Source: Acidimicrobiia bacterium
GTDB taxonomy: Bacteria; Actinomycetota; Acidimicrobiia; IMCC26256; PALSA-555
Reading direction: 5' to 3'
NCBI GenBank assembly: GCA_022865365.1
Contig: JALHSW010000319.1
Coordinates: 1 to 15,177, forward strand
Length of the DNA: 15,177 nucleotides
This document shows positions 1 to 6,764 of the stretch, piece after piece. Positions within the stretch are counted from its first letter, which is position 1, and every line of letters begins with the position of its first letter. The notes beneath the pieces were generated by a model. It saw nothing but the letters and a program-made list of their open reading frames with translations. It was not told the origin of the DNA and did not search any database. The translations under genes were made by a program, and so were the position numbers.

Positions 1-38
1 GTGAGCAGAGGGGCTTGAGTTCACCCCGCTCCGACCCG

Positions 39-866
39 ATGACCAAACCCATGCATGCAGTGTGGGTCTGGCGCCGCTGGACCCGTTGGCCCCTGACGCC
101 CTCGATCCTTGTTGTCGCCGCGACGGTGATCGCTCTGGACGTGATCACTGCGTGGCGCGACGTGTCGATCGGGTCGCTGGGTCGCGTCTCGATGTCGCCG
201 GCCCTGCCGCTCGGGATCGTCCTCGCGTGCATGGTGGGGCTGCGCCGCCTGGGCCTCGACCGCGCCAACCTCACGGCCTGGCGGGAGTTCCTCGCGGCGA
301 CTGGTGCCGTGCTGGTGTACGGGATCTGGCAGTACAGCACCCGCATCGGCGGGTTCGAGGAAGCCCTCGGCCTGGTGCTGGGTGCGCTCGACGAGGAGCT
401 CGTCTATCGGCTCGCGGTGCTGATCGTCGTCGGGGCGGGGGCGGCGGCACTCCTCCGCCGCAACTGGCGCAACCCCGAAGACTGGGGACTCGGCCCCGGC
501 GTCCTCGCAATGCTCGCATCCGGCATCGTGTTCATGCTCCTGCCCGGCCACGTCGCGCAGATGAGCAGCGCGACCCGCGCGCTGCCGTTCGCCGCGCTCG
601 GGATCATCCTCGCCTACGCCGTGCTACGCACTGGCGCCCTGTTCCCCGCCGTCGTCACGCACGCGTTGCTCAATCTGGTCACGATCGCCGCGCTCACCGG
701 CAACGTTTCGGACGGATGGCGCGCCGCCTTCTCCGCAGTGCTCCTCGTCACACTCATCTTGGCCACGCTCGTCGCGGGCGTGCGGCTCGGAATGCTGAAG
801 CGCATCTACGTCGAGTCCGGATGGCGCTACCACTCCTACAAGGAGCACTCGAAGTCAGAGTCCTGA
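39..866 (+). CDS. CPBP-family (CAAX protease-like) intramembrane metalloprotease
   Basis: The protein is about 275 residues and mostly hydrophobic, with several predicted membrane helices. With the ATG at 39 as residue 1, it carries an EExxxR motif at E119-E120-R124 (DEELVYR), a histidine at H171 in a hydrophobic helix (LLPGH) and a final HxxxN at H208-N212 (THALLN). Paired glutamates plus two later histidines are the hallmark of the CPBP/Abi (PF02517) membrane proteases, which use them to hold a metal in the bilayer. Family members process prenylated proteins or bacteriocin-related substrates, or act in stress responses; the substrate here cannot be read. The frame is also open from a TTG at 15, and ATG 51 is another option; none has a good Shine-Dalgarno site. 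The middle histidine motif is looser than the usual FxxxH, so the family call is strong but activity is inferred. Confidence 0.8.
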   Translation: MTKPMHAVWVWRRWTRWPLTPSILVVAATVIALDVITAWRDVSIGSLGRVSMSPALPLGIVLACMVGLRRLGLDRANLTAWREFLAATGAVLVYGIWQYSTRIGGFEEALGLVLGALDEELVYRLAVLIVVGAGAAALLRRNWRNPEDWGLGPGVLAMLASGIVFMLLPGHVAQMSSATRALPFAALGIILAYAVLRTGALFPAVVTHALLNLVTIAALTGNVSDGWRAAFSAVLLVTLILATLVAGVRLGMLKRIYVESGWRYHSYKEHSKSES

Positions 867-912
867 CCTCCGTCTGGCGCGGGCCTCGGACCAGGCTGTC
901 CGGCGGTGGCGC

Positions 913-1002
913 CGTTGCACGCCCGAGCGAGCGCACCGCTTCGGCGACTCGCTCGAGGTTCTCGACCTTGCGACTCGCGAGCACCACATCGGCGCCCGTG
1001 AC
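913..1002 (-). pseudogene. Remnant of a short-chain dehydrogenase/reductase (SDR) N-terminal region
   Basis: In the minus frame just past the heliorhodopsin stop, the translation reads VTG, then ADVVLASRKVENLERV, then AEAVRSLGR. In SDRs, VTG opens the glycine-rich loop, and a 'GADVVLASRK..NLE.VA.E.R..GR' stretch forms the second beta strand and helix of the NAD(P) Rossmann fold. Here the glycine-rich loop and first helix (roughly 15-20 residues) that should lie between the two parts are missing, and after GR the similarity stops. No start codon with a ribosome site, NNAG or YxxxK motif follows. I read it as a degraded gene fragment with an internal deletion. It is not a close copy of the intact SDR at 8668-9504, whose matching segment is quite different. 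The similarity is judged by eye. Confidence 0.55.
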
Positions 1003-1009
1003 GGGGCCG

Positions 1010-1792
1010 TCAGGTGCGCAGCACGTTGGCGAAGATCAGCCAGGCGAGCAGCGATTTCGCGGTGAGGCTGAGCAGGATGTAGGTGGTCTCGCCGGCGACG
1101 TAGTCGCGCCAGCGGCCGACCTGGCGGTACTGGAGCACCATGTTCACTGCGAAGCTGAAGAACAGGATCAGCTCGACGACGGTGATCGCGTACACGAAGC
1201 CCGGGGGCGACCCCGGTCCGGCAAGAAGGTAGATGGAGATCGCGATCCAGGGCACCGCACCCACGAGCGACCCGAACCAGAACGCACTCCAGTCGGTGTC
1301 CCCGGGCTTCTGCTGCCGCTCCATGAGCAGACCGAAGAGGATCATCGCGGTGTTCACACCGAAGATCGCGAGCAGCGCGGCGATGTCGCGAATACCGACG
1401 AACAGCGCGATGAGCACGATCATGATCGACGCGCTGATCGAGTACTCGATCCATCGGGCGTAGTTGGCTCGACGGTCGAGCCCGCGCTCGTACCAGAGGT
1501 GCACGCGGGGCGCGGCGACGAGCAGGTGGTCGATCGCGGCAAGGAGGAGGAACAGCGCGACCGTGGGGCCGATCGCGATTCGGAAGAGCTCCTCGGCCGG
1601 CGCGGCCCGCAGGACCTGGACCGGGTCGTTGCGCAGGTAGGACGCGAAGACGGGGAGCGAGAGCCCGTTGCTCAGGGCCAGCATCGCGGCGGCCTCGAGC
1701 CCGAGGATCGCGCCGACCACGACGTTGAAGACGCGCAGACGCCGGTAGCTCGTGACGCTTTGGGTGTCGGCGCCTTGCTGGATGTCGGTCAC
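1010..1792 (-). CDS. Heliorhodopsin (retinal-binding seven-helix membrane protein)
   Basis: This 260-residue protein has seven hydrophobic helices (roughly 20-42, 72-95, 112-135, 138-158, 170-191, 197-222, 234-257) and family-specific sequence: ARWIEYSISASIMIVLIAL in helix C, AIFGVNTAMILFG in helix D, FWFGSLVGAVPWI in helix E and LSLTAKSLLAW in helix G. K246 is the expected Schiff-base lysine and E116 the counterion. The long 46-71 loop between helices A and B is also typical. Heliorhodopsins bind retinal, insert inverted relative to type-1 rhodopsins (N-terminus inside), and have slow photocycles; most are not known to pump ions, and sensory or enzyme-regulating roles have been proposed. The GTG start at 1792 is preceded by GGAAAG at close spacing. 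The only histidine before helix C is H89. A small coiled-coil membrane gene lies 50 bp upstream on the same strand. No retinal synthesis gene is seen. Confidence 0.95.
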   Translation of the reverse strand: MTDIQQGADTQSVTSYRRLRVFNVVVGAILGLEAAAMLALSNGLSLPVFASYLRNDPVQVLRAAPAEELFRIAIGPTVALFLLLAAIDHLLVAAPRVHLWYERGLDRRANYARWIEYSISASIMIVLIALFVGIRDIAALLAIFGVNTAMILFGLLMERQQKPGDTDWSAFWFGSLVGAVPWIAISIYLLAGPGSPPGFVYAITVVELILFFSFAVNMVLQYRQVGRWRDYVAGETTYILLSLTAKSLLAWLIFANVLRT

Positions 1793-1842
1793 TCACTTTC
1801 CAACCGACGAGCCGGCGGCATTCTTCCCTCAACCGGCGAGAT

Positions 1843-2103
1843 TCAGGCGAGCCACAGGATCGACCCCAGGATCGCCAGAGAAGCGAGCATCGCTCCGATG
1901 AGCCGCCAGGTCTTCTCCCGCATCTCGGAGTGCAACTCGGCCCGGAGCCCGGCGATCTCACCGCGCAACTCCCCACGCACCTCGGCGATCTCACCGCGGA
2001 CGGCGGCAAACTGCGCTCGGGTGCGCTCCTCGAGCGCGGCCAACTTCAGATCGAGCGTGTCGTTGGTGACGAGCGCACCCCAGCCGCCGGGTGGGCGATC
2101 CAT
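1843..2103 (-). CDS. Small coiled-coil protein with C-terminal membrane anchor
   Basis: The protein is 86 residues from the ATG at 2103; a GTG at 2166 would make it 107. Neither start has a convincing ribosome site. After a short N-terminus come about 45 residues of charged heptad/hendecad pattern (LDLKLAALEERTRAQF, then GEIAEVRGELR and GEIAGLRAELH), ending in one hydrophobic helix (LIGAMLASLAILGSILWLA) at the C-terminus. This resembles short bacterial coiled-coil, tail-anchored proteins of the DUF1640/CCDC90 style, but I cannot assign a named family. It is expected to oligomerise with the coil on one side of the membrane. It lies 50 bp upstream of the heliorhodopsin on the same strand, so the two may be co-transcribed. 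Its divergent neighbour is the pirin. The coding call rests on coiled-coil logic and co-orientation. Confidence 0.65.
   Translation of the reverse strand: MDRPPGGWGALVTNDTLDLKLAALEERTRAQFAAVRGEIAEVRGELRGEIAGLRAELHSEMREKTWRLIGAMLASLAILGSILWLA
1951..1998. repeat. 15-bp direct repeat, 33-bp period, inside the coiled-coil gene
   Basis: GGCGATCTCACCGCG occurs at 1951-1965 and again at 1984-1998. The 33-bp spacing equals 11 residues and matches the protein repeat GEIAEVRGELR / GEIAGLRAELH on the minus strand. It points to a coil lengthened by tandem duplication of an 11-residue (hendecad) unit. Confidence 0.8.
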
Positions 2104-2202
2104 CAGGATTGCTGCGCCGGTCGGTGTCGACCGGCGCTGCGGTCGCGGAATGCCCCGCTCGCTCACGTGGTTGTGAGCGACGAGCGAACTCGAGGAGTAC
2201 CC

Positions 2203-3162
2203 ATGCCGGCCATCACCGTCGACGATCCTAGCACCCTATCCCGCGTCGGCGACGCAGACGGCACCGTCCGGCCCGTCGTGTCCGTCACAAGTGCGATCCG
2301 TCAGCTCGAGGGCGCCGGGTTCCCGGTGTGGCGCGGCTTCCACGGGCTGGGCTTCGCCGACATCGACCCGTTCCTCCTCCTCGACGAGATCGGTCCGCTC
2401 ACTTGGGCGCCGGGCACCGCGAAGGGTGCGCCCTGGCACCCGCACCGCGGGTTCGAGACCGTCACCTATGTACTCGACGGCGATGTCGAGCACCACGACA
2501 CCGAGGGGGGTGGCGGACTCATCGGCGAAGGCGACACGCAGTGGATGACCGCGGGGCGCGGGTTGCTGCACGACGAGCTGCCCAGCGAGCGAGCATTCCG
2601 AGAGGGCGGCCGCCAGCACGGCGTGCAGCTCTGGGTGAACCTGCCTGCGGCAGCCAAGATGACCGACCCGCGCTACCAGGCGATCGGGGGACGTGACCTC
2701 ACGTTGCTCACCACCGATGACAGCGTCGGCGTCGTGCGGCTGATCGCCGGCCGGATCGGTGAGCACGCCGGCCCCGGCGACACGCACACGCCGATCACGC
2801 TCGCCCACGCGACGCTGCCGCCCGGCACCGAGCTCCGGGTGCCCTGGGACCCGACGTACTCGGCGATGGCCTACGTCCTCGGCGGCGACGGCACCGTCGG
2901 TGACGAGGCGCGCCCCATCGGTGAGCACCAGCTCGCGCGCTTCGGCGCGGGAGACGCGGTCGTCGTGCGCGCCGCAGCCGACGCGTCCGTCCCCTTCGAG
3001 GTGCTGCTCCTCGGCGGGCAGCCGATCAAGGAACCCGTCGTGCAGTACGGACCGTTCGTGATGAACACCGAAGCCGAGATCGACGAGGCGATCCGCGACT
3101 TCCAGACCGGCAAGATGGGTCGAACCCCGGCCGATGCAGCCGGCGACGTGCGGCGCGCCTGA
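2203..3162 (+). CDS. Pirin family protein (cupin; quercetinase-like)
   Basis: This 319-residue protein starts at ATG 2203, with CGAGGAG ending 5 bp upstream. The N-terminal cupin carries the pirin metal site: H79 and H81 in PWHPHRGFETVTYVLDG, and H123 and E125 in GRGLLHDE. The typical FHGLGFADIDPFLLLDE lead-in is present, and a second cupin half follows (about 185-290), with a C-terminal PFVMNTEAEIDEAIRDFQ tail. Pirins bind iron or another divalent metal; some bacterial members show quercetin 2,3-dioxygenase activity and others act as redox-linked regulators. Which applies here cannot be told. The same frame is open upstream to 1930, but that part lies over the opposite-strand coiled-coil gene and is not needed. 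The gene converges with the lipase at 3169, leaving only 6 bp between stops. Confidence 0.92.
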   Translation: MPAITVDDPSTLSRVGDADGTVRPVVSVTSAIRQLEGAGFPVWRGFHGLGFADIDPFLLLDEIGPLTWAPGTAKGAPWHPHRGFETVTYVLDGDVEHHDTEGGGGLIGEGDTQWMTAGRGLLHDELPSERAFREGGRQHGVQLWVNLPAAAKMTDPRYQAIGGRDLTLLTTDDSVGVVRLIAGRIGEHAGPGDTHTPITLAHATLPPGTELRVPWDPTYSAMAYVLGGDGTVGDEARPIGEHQLARFGAGDAVVVRAAADASVPFEVLLLGGQPIKEPVVQYGPFVMNTEAEIDEAIRDFQTGKMGRTPADAAGDVRRA

Positions 3163-3168
3163 CCGGGC

Positions 3169-4422
3169 TCAGGCCGGGCAGCCGCTGACGTCGATCCCCG
3201 TCGCGCCGGTCGGAGTGAACGAGCCGGGCGCCGCGTTGCCGGTGAAGCGGTCGTTGACCCAGTGGATCATGTCTTTCGCCGACACTGCGACCACGCCACC
3301 GTGGCTGGCGCCCGGGTAGACCCACCGCTCGAGACCCTGGCCAATGCTGCAGAGGTGGTCGGCGAGGATCTTGGTGGAGACGACCGGGATCTGCTCGTCG
3401 TTGCCGCCCTGGACCATGAGCAGTGGCACCGATGACGGGGTGCCGAACGACTGCGGGTCGTTCCCGGTGAAGATGGTCTTCCACGCGGGCACCGTGAACG
3501 GATCGGCGGCGATGAACGTGGAGGCGTCGATGGTCCCGTACTTCTTCGAGAGGCCGCCCGAGCACATCGTGTCGAGATCCGGCAGTGCAGCGAGTCCTTC
3601 CGCGGTCATGACCTGGTCCAGTGGCGCGGTCTTGTCGCCGTACGCCGCGTTGAGACCGCCGGCCGCCATGAGGAGGTAGTAGCGGAACGGGCTGGCCTTG
3701 AGGAACGTGTAGATCAGCCTGAACTGCGACGGCGGCGCGCCCGCGACCACACCCTTGCTGTGCAGGTCGGGGGCGTAGTCATCGGCGATATGGTGCGCGA
3801 ACACGGCCGACTGCCCACCCTGGGAGTGGCCCCACACCACGTAGTCCTTGCTCGCGTGCGCGGCGGGGAGGTCGGCGGCGGCGCGCACGATGTCGATCAC
3901 GTCGCGCCCTTCGCTGTCGCCCGCGATGTAGGGCATGAGGCCAGGGGTGCCCTCGCCGCGGTAGTCGCTCGCGGTGATGATCCAGTCCTGGTCGAGCAGC
4001 AGGTTCGCGATGTCGGCGTTCTTCGCCGGGTCGAGCGACGGCGCACACTGGTCGGCCATGCCGTTGGTGCCGTGGGCCCAGCTCACGACGGGAAAGCCAC
4101 CCTTGGGGGCGGGGCCGTCGGGCACGACCACCGTGCCGGTCACCGCGACGGGCTTGTCGTCGGTGAGCGCGCTCGAGAGGTACATCACCCGGTACACGGT
4201 CCCGTGCACGCTGGGGGCCTTGACCTTCTCCGACTTGAGGAGCGTCCCAGGCTTGCCCTCGAGCGGTTGGGGCACCGAGTAGAAAGCCGGCAGGCCATCG
4301 GGCGCGGGCGTGTCCTTCGCGGTGATCGACGCGCCCGCGGCGGACGCGAGCCCGGCAAGCATCAGACCCATGACGGCGAGGAGTGCGATCGCCCCCCGGC
4401 CGCGGTGTAGACGCTGGGTCAT
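3169..4422 (-). CDS. Secreted lipase / alpha-beta hydrolase (LIP family, PF03583-like)
   Basis: This 417-residue exported hydrolase starts at ATG 4422, 7-8 bp after a strong GGAGGA site. A basic N-terminus and hydrophobic stretch (ALLAVMGLMLAGLASAAGA) form a signal peptide cleaved near residue 31. The catalytic triad is readable: S200 in GHSQGG, D342 in VQGGNDEQIP and H374 in GASHGG. WAHGTNG near 116-122 is the usual oxyanion-side segment. Four cysteines in the mature part (126, 287, 358, 415) could form two disulfides, fitting an extracellular enzyme. The layout matches the secretory lipases of actinomycetes and yeasts, which hydrolyse esters and triacylglycerols. It lies 93 bp downstream of a peptide-type binding protein on the same strand and may share its transcript. 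Exact substrate is unknown. Confidence 0.9.
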   Translation of the reverse strand: MTQRLHRGRGAIALLAVMGLMLAGLASAAGASITAKDTPAPDGLPAFYSVPQPLEGKPGTLLKSEKVKAPSVHGTVYRVMYLSSALTDDKPVAVTGTVVVPDGPAPKGGFPVVSWAHGTNGMADQCAPSLDPAKNADIANLLLDQDWIITASDYRGEGTPGLMPYIAGDSEGRDVIDIVRAAADLPAAHASKDYVVWGHSQGGQSAVFAHHIADDYAPDLHSKGVVAGAPPSQFRLIYTFLKASPFRYYLLMAAGGLNAAYGDKTAPLDQVMTAEGLAALPDLDTMCSGGLSKKYGTIDASTFIAADPFTVPAWKTIFTGNDPQSFGTPSSVPLLMVQGGNDEQIPVVSTKILADHLCSIGQGLERWVYPGASHGGVVAVSAKDMIHWVNDRFTGNAAPGSFTPTGATGIDVSGCPA

Positions 4423-4485
4423 TCCGCCTTCCTCCGACCACCCGCACAAGCAACGCGTGCACCGCTCAGCGTAGGTCAGCTCTCA

Positions 4486-4520
4486 CCTCAGTCGCCCCGC
4501 CTCAGTAGCCCCGCCTCAGT
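4486..4520. repeat. Short tandem repeat, 14-bp period, at the end of the binding-protein gene
   Basis: GCCCCGCCTCAGT occurs at 4494-4506 and 4508-4520, and its last seven bases (CCTCAGT) also at 4486-4492, giving three in-register units of 14 bp. The rightmost copy includes the stop codon of the family-5 binding protein. It looks like slippage at the gene end. It has no dyad symmetry and is not a terminator hairpin. Confidence 0.75.
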
Positions 4521-6144
4521 TCGGGCGCAGGCCTTGGACCGGGATGCGGCCGTAGACGAAGAGCGGCTTGCCCCCGCCGTCGGGCAGCGGCGGCAGCGTG
4601 AGTGCGACCTTCGGCTGGTAGCCGATCGTCCAGTTCACGTACCAGAGCGGGACGATGTAGTTGTTCTTCGCCATCACCTTGTTGAACTCGGTGTACGTCT
4701 GGTCGATGTCGGCGATCGCCGACTGGCCCCGGCCCCGGTCGAGGAGTGCCTGCGTCTCGGGATTCGAGAAGCGGCTGAAGTTGATGAAGTTCCCCGTGTC
4801 GAAGTTCGACCACCACGGGTACTCGTCGGAGTCGTTCTCGTTGGCGTAGCCGCCGTGCAGGTTGCGCCACTGGAGGACGTCGATGTCGCCCGCGAGCGCC
4901 TTGCTGATGAGCGTCGACTCGTCGAACAGGGAGATCTTGGCGCTGATGCCCGCCTTCGCCAACTGGCCCTGGAGCAGCTGGAGCTGCGCGGAGTTCTCGG
5001 GCTCCGGCGTGTCGCCGAGGACGACATCGAAGCTCCCGTCCTCGGCCTTGACCTTCTCGACGAGCGCTTTGGCCTTCTTCAGATCGTGCTTCGGGTAGCC
5101 CGCGTCCTTCAGGTACCCCGGCACGGCCTCGTCGACCAATCCGTTGGCGACGGGGAAGATCCCCTTGGTGCGAATCTGGTTGATCTCGTTCTTGTCGATC
5201 GCGAGGGCGACGGCCAAGCGCGCGTCAGGGTTGTCGAACGGCTTGGAGTCCGAGAGCAGCGCGTAGTAGCTGAGCTCGCGGTACCCGGGCTTCTGGGTGA
5301 GCAGCTTGGCGGTGCCCGGACCGAGCTGGCGGAGCGCGTCGGTCTGGAGGGCGCTCGAGGTGTCCAGCATGTCGAGCTGGCCGCCTGCGAGCTGGGTGAC
5401 GCGCGCCGACGCGTCGACGACGGGCACGAACGTGATCTTGGCAGCCTTCGGGTATCCCTTCTGCCAGTAGTCGGCGTTCTTCACGACGACCGTCTTCTCG
5501 TTCTGCGCGTAGCTCTCGAGCTCGAAGGGACCGGTGCCGATCATCTTCGTCGCGCAGTCGTCGCCCGCGTTGAGCTGGGCCGGCGCCATGATCCCGATGC
5601 GACCCTGGCTGAAGAGGTAGCTCGGGAACGCGACGACCGGGGTGTTGAGCGTGACCTTGACGGTGAGTGGGTCGACGACCGTCACGTCCGCGATGAAGTC
5701 GAAGATCTTTTCGAACAGCGGCCCGCCGTTCGGCGCGCCAGGCGCGCCCCGGTACGCGTCGAGGTTGAGCTTCACGGCGTCGGCGTCGAGGGGTGTCCCG
5801 TCGTGGAACGTGATCCCGTCCCGTAGACCGATCGTCCACTCGGTGTGATCCGCGTTGGGCTCCACCGACTTCGCCAGGTACGGGACCGCGAGGCCCTTGT
5901 CGTTCGGGACCGTCAGCGTGTCGTAGACCGCCGCAGCGACCTGGATGCCGGAGATCGCCATCTGCGCCCGGCTCAGGCAGTAGTCGGTGTTCTCGGCCTC
6001 GAGGCCGAACGTGATCTCGCCACCGTCGCGCTTGTGCTGCGCACTGGATCGAACGGACGCGCCGACGAGGTGGCTGGAGGTGACCAGCACGCACGCCGTC
6101 GCAGCGAGCACGGTGATGGAGCGCAGCGAGCGAGCGACGTGCAT
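4516..6144 (-). CDS. ABC transporter substrate-binding protein, family 5 (peptide/nickel/opine type)
   Basis: This 542-residue exported protein matches the SBP_bac_5 (DppA/OppA-like) family in length. From ATG 6144, the N-terminus RSLRSITVLAATACVLVTSSHLVGA is a signal peptide, probably cut after VGA. There is no good lipobox, because the only cysteine sits inside the hydrophobic core. Family marks include GGEITFGLEAENTDYC at the mature start and WTIGLRDGITFHDGTPLDA at 103-121, followed by ADAVKLNLDA, with GTGPFELESY further on. Such proteins deliver oligopeptides or other solutes to a membrane importer. No permease or ATPase gene is adjacent, so it is an orphan and its partner must be encoded elsewhere. 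A GGGGGT stretch 5 bp before the ATG may be the ribosome site. The open frame extends upstream to 6330, but that overlaps the divergent small gene. Confidence 0.93.
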   Translation of the reverse strand: MHVARSLRSITVLAATACVLVTSSHLVGASVRSSAQHKRDGGEITFGLEAENTDYCLSRAQMAISGIQVAAAVYDTLTVPNDKGLAVPYLAKSVEPNADHTEWTIGLRDGITFHDGTPLDADAVKLNLDAYRGAPGAPNGGPLFEKIFDFIADVTVVDPLTVKVTLNTPVVAFPSYLFSQGRIGIMAPAQLNAGDDCATKMIGTGPFELESYAQNEKTVVVKNADYWQKGYPKAAKITFVPVVDASARVTQLAGGQLDMLDTSSALQTDALRQLGPGTAKLLTQKPGYRELSYYALLSDSKPFDNPDARLAVALAIDKNEINQIRTKGIFPVANGLVDEAVPGYLKDAGYPKHDLKKAKALVEKVKAEDGSFDVVLGDTPEPENSAQLQLLQGQLAKAGISAKISLFDESTLISKALAGDIDVLQWRNLHGGYANENDSDEYPWWSNFDTGNFINFSRFSNPETQALLDRGRGQSAIADIDQTYTEFNKVMAKNNYIVPLWYVNWTIGYQPKVALTLPPLPDGGGKPLFVYGRIPVQGLRPN

Positions 6145-6228
6145 GGTGTACCCCCGGGTTCGGTGTGCCTCCCCACAACGTACGCCCCGGAAGTACCCTC
6201 TGCGGTCGTGTAGCGGTGAGGTGTGGCG
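6145..6228. promoter_or_regulatory. Divergent promoter region between binding protein and 76-aa gene
   Basis: These 84 bp separate two divergent starts, so both promoters should lie here. Candidate TANNNT -10 elements are TACGTT on the minus strand (6182-6177) and TACCCT on the plus strand near 6194-6199. I see no convincing -35 boxes, so the exact elements are tentative. Confidence 0.35.
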
Positions 6229-6459
6229 ATGGGGTCGTTCGGCCGGAAGCGCAAGGACCTGGCGGAGGACGGCCTCACCGGGTCGGCCGTCATCCGCTCG
6301 ATCGAGAGCGCCGACTTCTGGGACGAGCACGCAAGGGACCCCGACGACCCGTCACAGCTGGAGATCAACTGGGATCGGTTCCTCGCCGAGGGCACTCCCG
6401 GCGAGACCCGCGCACTCACCGCCGAGGAGGCCGAAGCGGCCCGCCACTCGCTCGAGTAG
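6229..6459 (+). CDS. Small acidic hypothetical protein (76 aa)
   Basis: I do not recognise this protein. It has a basic N-terminus (MGSFGRKRKDLAEDG), then a soluble acidic body (SADFWDEHARDPDDPSQLEINWDRFLAEG) and an alanine/glutamate-rich helical C-terminus (TAEEAEAARHS). There is no signal peptide, membrane segment or cysteine. The ATG at 6229 is preceded by GGTGAGG with about 7 bp spacing, which favours it over the in-frame GTG at 6223. The gene stops 3 bp from the convergent DUF167 stop, and codon third positions are GC-rich like its neighbours, both supporting a real gene. Lineage-restricted small proteins of this kind are common in actinobacteria; no role can be given. Confidence 0.7.
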   Translation: MGSFGRKRKDLAEDGLTGSAVIRSIESADFWDEHARDPDDPSQLEINWDRFLAEGTPGETRALTAEEAEAARHSLE

Positions 6460-6462
6460 ATG

Positions 6463-6759
6463 TCAGACCTCTCCGAGCATCTCGGGCGGTGGTTCGGATA
6501 TGCCGGCCACCCAAAGGGTCTTCTCACGAGACCGATCACCGCGCGCGAGCGCAACTGCTGAGCGGCGGACGCCGAAGAGCTTTGCGATCAATCGCTGCAG
6601 CTCGACGTTCGCCTTGCCCTCGACGGCCGGGGCGGCGATGCGCACACGGAGTCGCTCCCCCGATGCTTCGATCACCTCGCTGCGCCGCGCCCCCGCGGTG
6701 ACGCGCACGGAGACGATGATCCCCCCTTCACCTGGCGACCACCACGACCGGGAATCCAC
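6463..6759 (-). CDS. DUF167 family protein (YggU-like)
   Basis: This 98-residue protein from GTG 6759 covers the whole small DUF167 domain: VRVTAGARRSEVI, LRVRIAAPAVEGKAN, then LIAKLFGVRRSAVALARG and DRSREKTL. The GKAN and SREK segments are the conserved family core. The function of the family is not established; it is a soluble alpha/beta domain found widely in bacteria and archaea. The start is a judgement: the frame stays open far upstream over the TPP-enzyme gene, and ATG 6801 is another in-frame start, but GTG 6759 gives a normal family length including the WW..GEGGIIV lead-in strand. No clear Shine-Dalgarno site is seen. The gene is tail-to-tail with the 76-aa gene. Confidence 0.88.
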   Translation of the reverse strand: MDSRSWWSPGEGGIIVSVRVTAGARRSEVIEASGERLRVRIAAPAVEGKANVELQRLIAKLFGVRRSAVALARGDRSREKTLWVAGISEPPPEMLGEV

Positions 6760-6764
6760 GTCGC

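Noticed and set aside
1..18. Possible tail of an upstream gene ending in TGA at 16-18
   Set aside because: Only five codons are visible, so nothing can be supported.
62..2176. A 704-codon plus-strand open frame over the first 2 kb
   Set aside because: It is arginine- and proline-rich low-complexity translation and crosses the protease (another frame), the heliorhodopsin and the coiled-coil gene. GC-rich sequence commonly leaves such frames open.
1930..2202. Upstream extension of the pirin frame
   Set aside because: The ribosome site at 2191-2197 and normal pirin length fit ATG 2203, and the extension covers the opposite-strand coiled-coil gene.
3160..3171. Looked for bidirectional terminators at the convergent gene ends (also 6457-6465 and 9502-9525)
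   Set aside because: The gaps are 6, 3 and 18 bp, with no hairpin plus T-run seen; transcripts probably overlap.
4534..5826. A 430-codon plus-strand open frame
   Set aside because: It lies wholly antisense to the family-5 binding protein, with repetitive V/L/R/E composition typical of a mirrored frame and no family resemblance.
6460..6561. A short plus-strand frame beginning right after the 76-aa gene stop
   Set aside because: It is 33 codons long, lacks a separate ribosome site and lies antisense to the DUF167 C-terminus.
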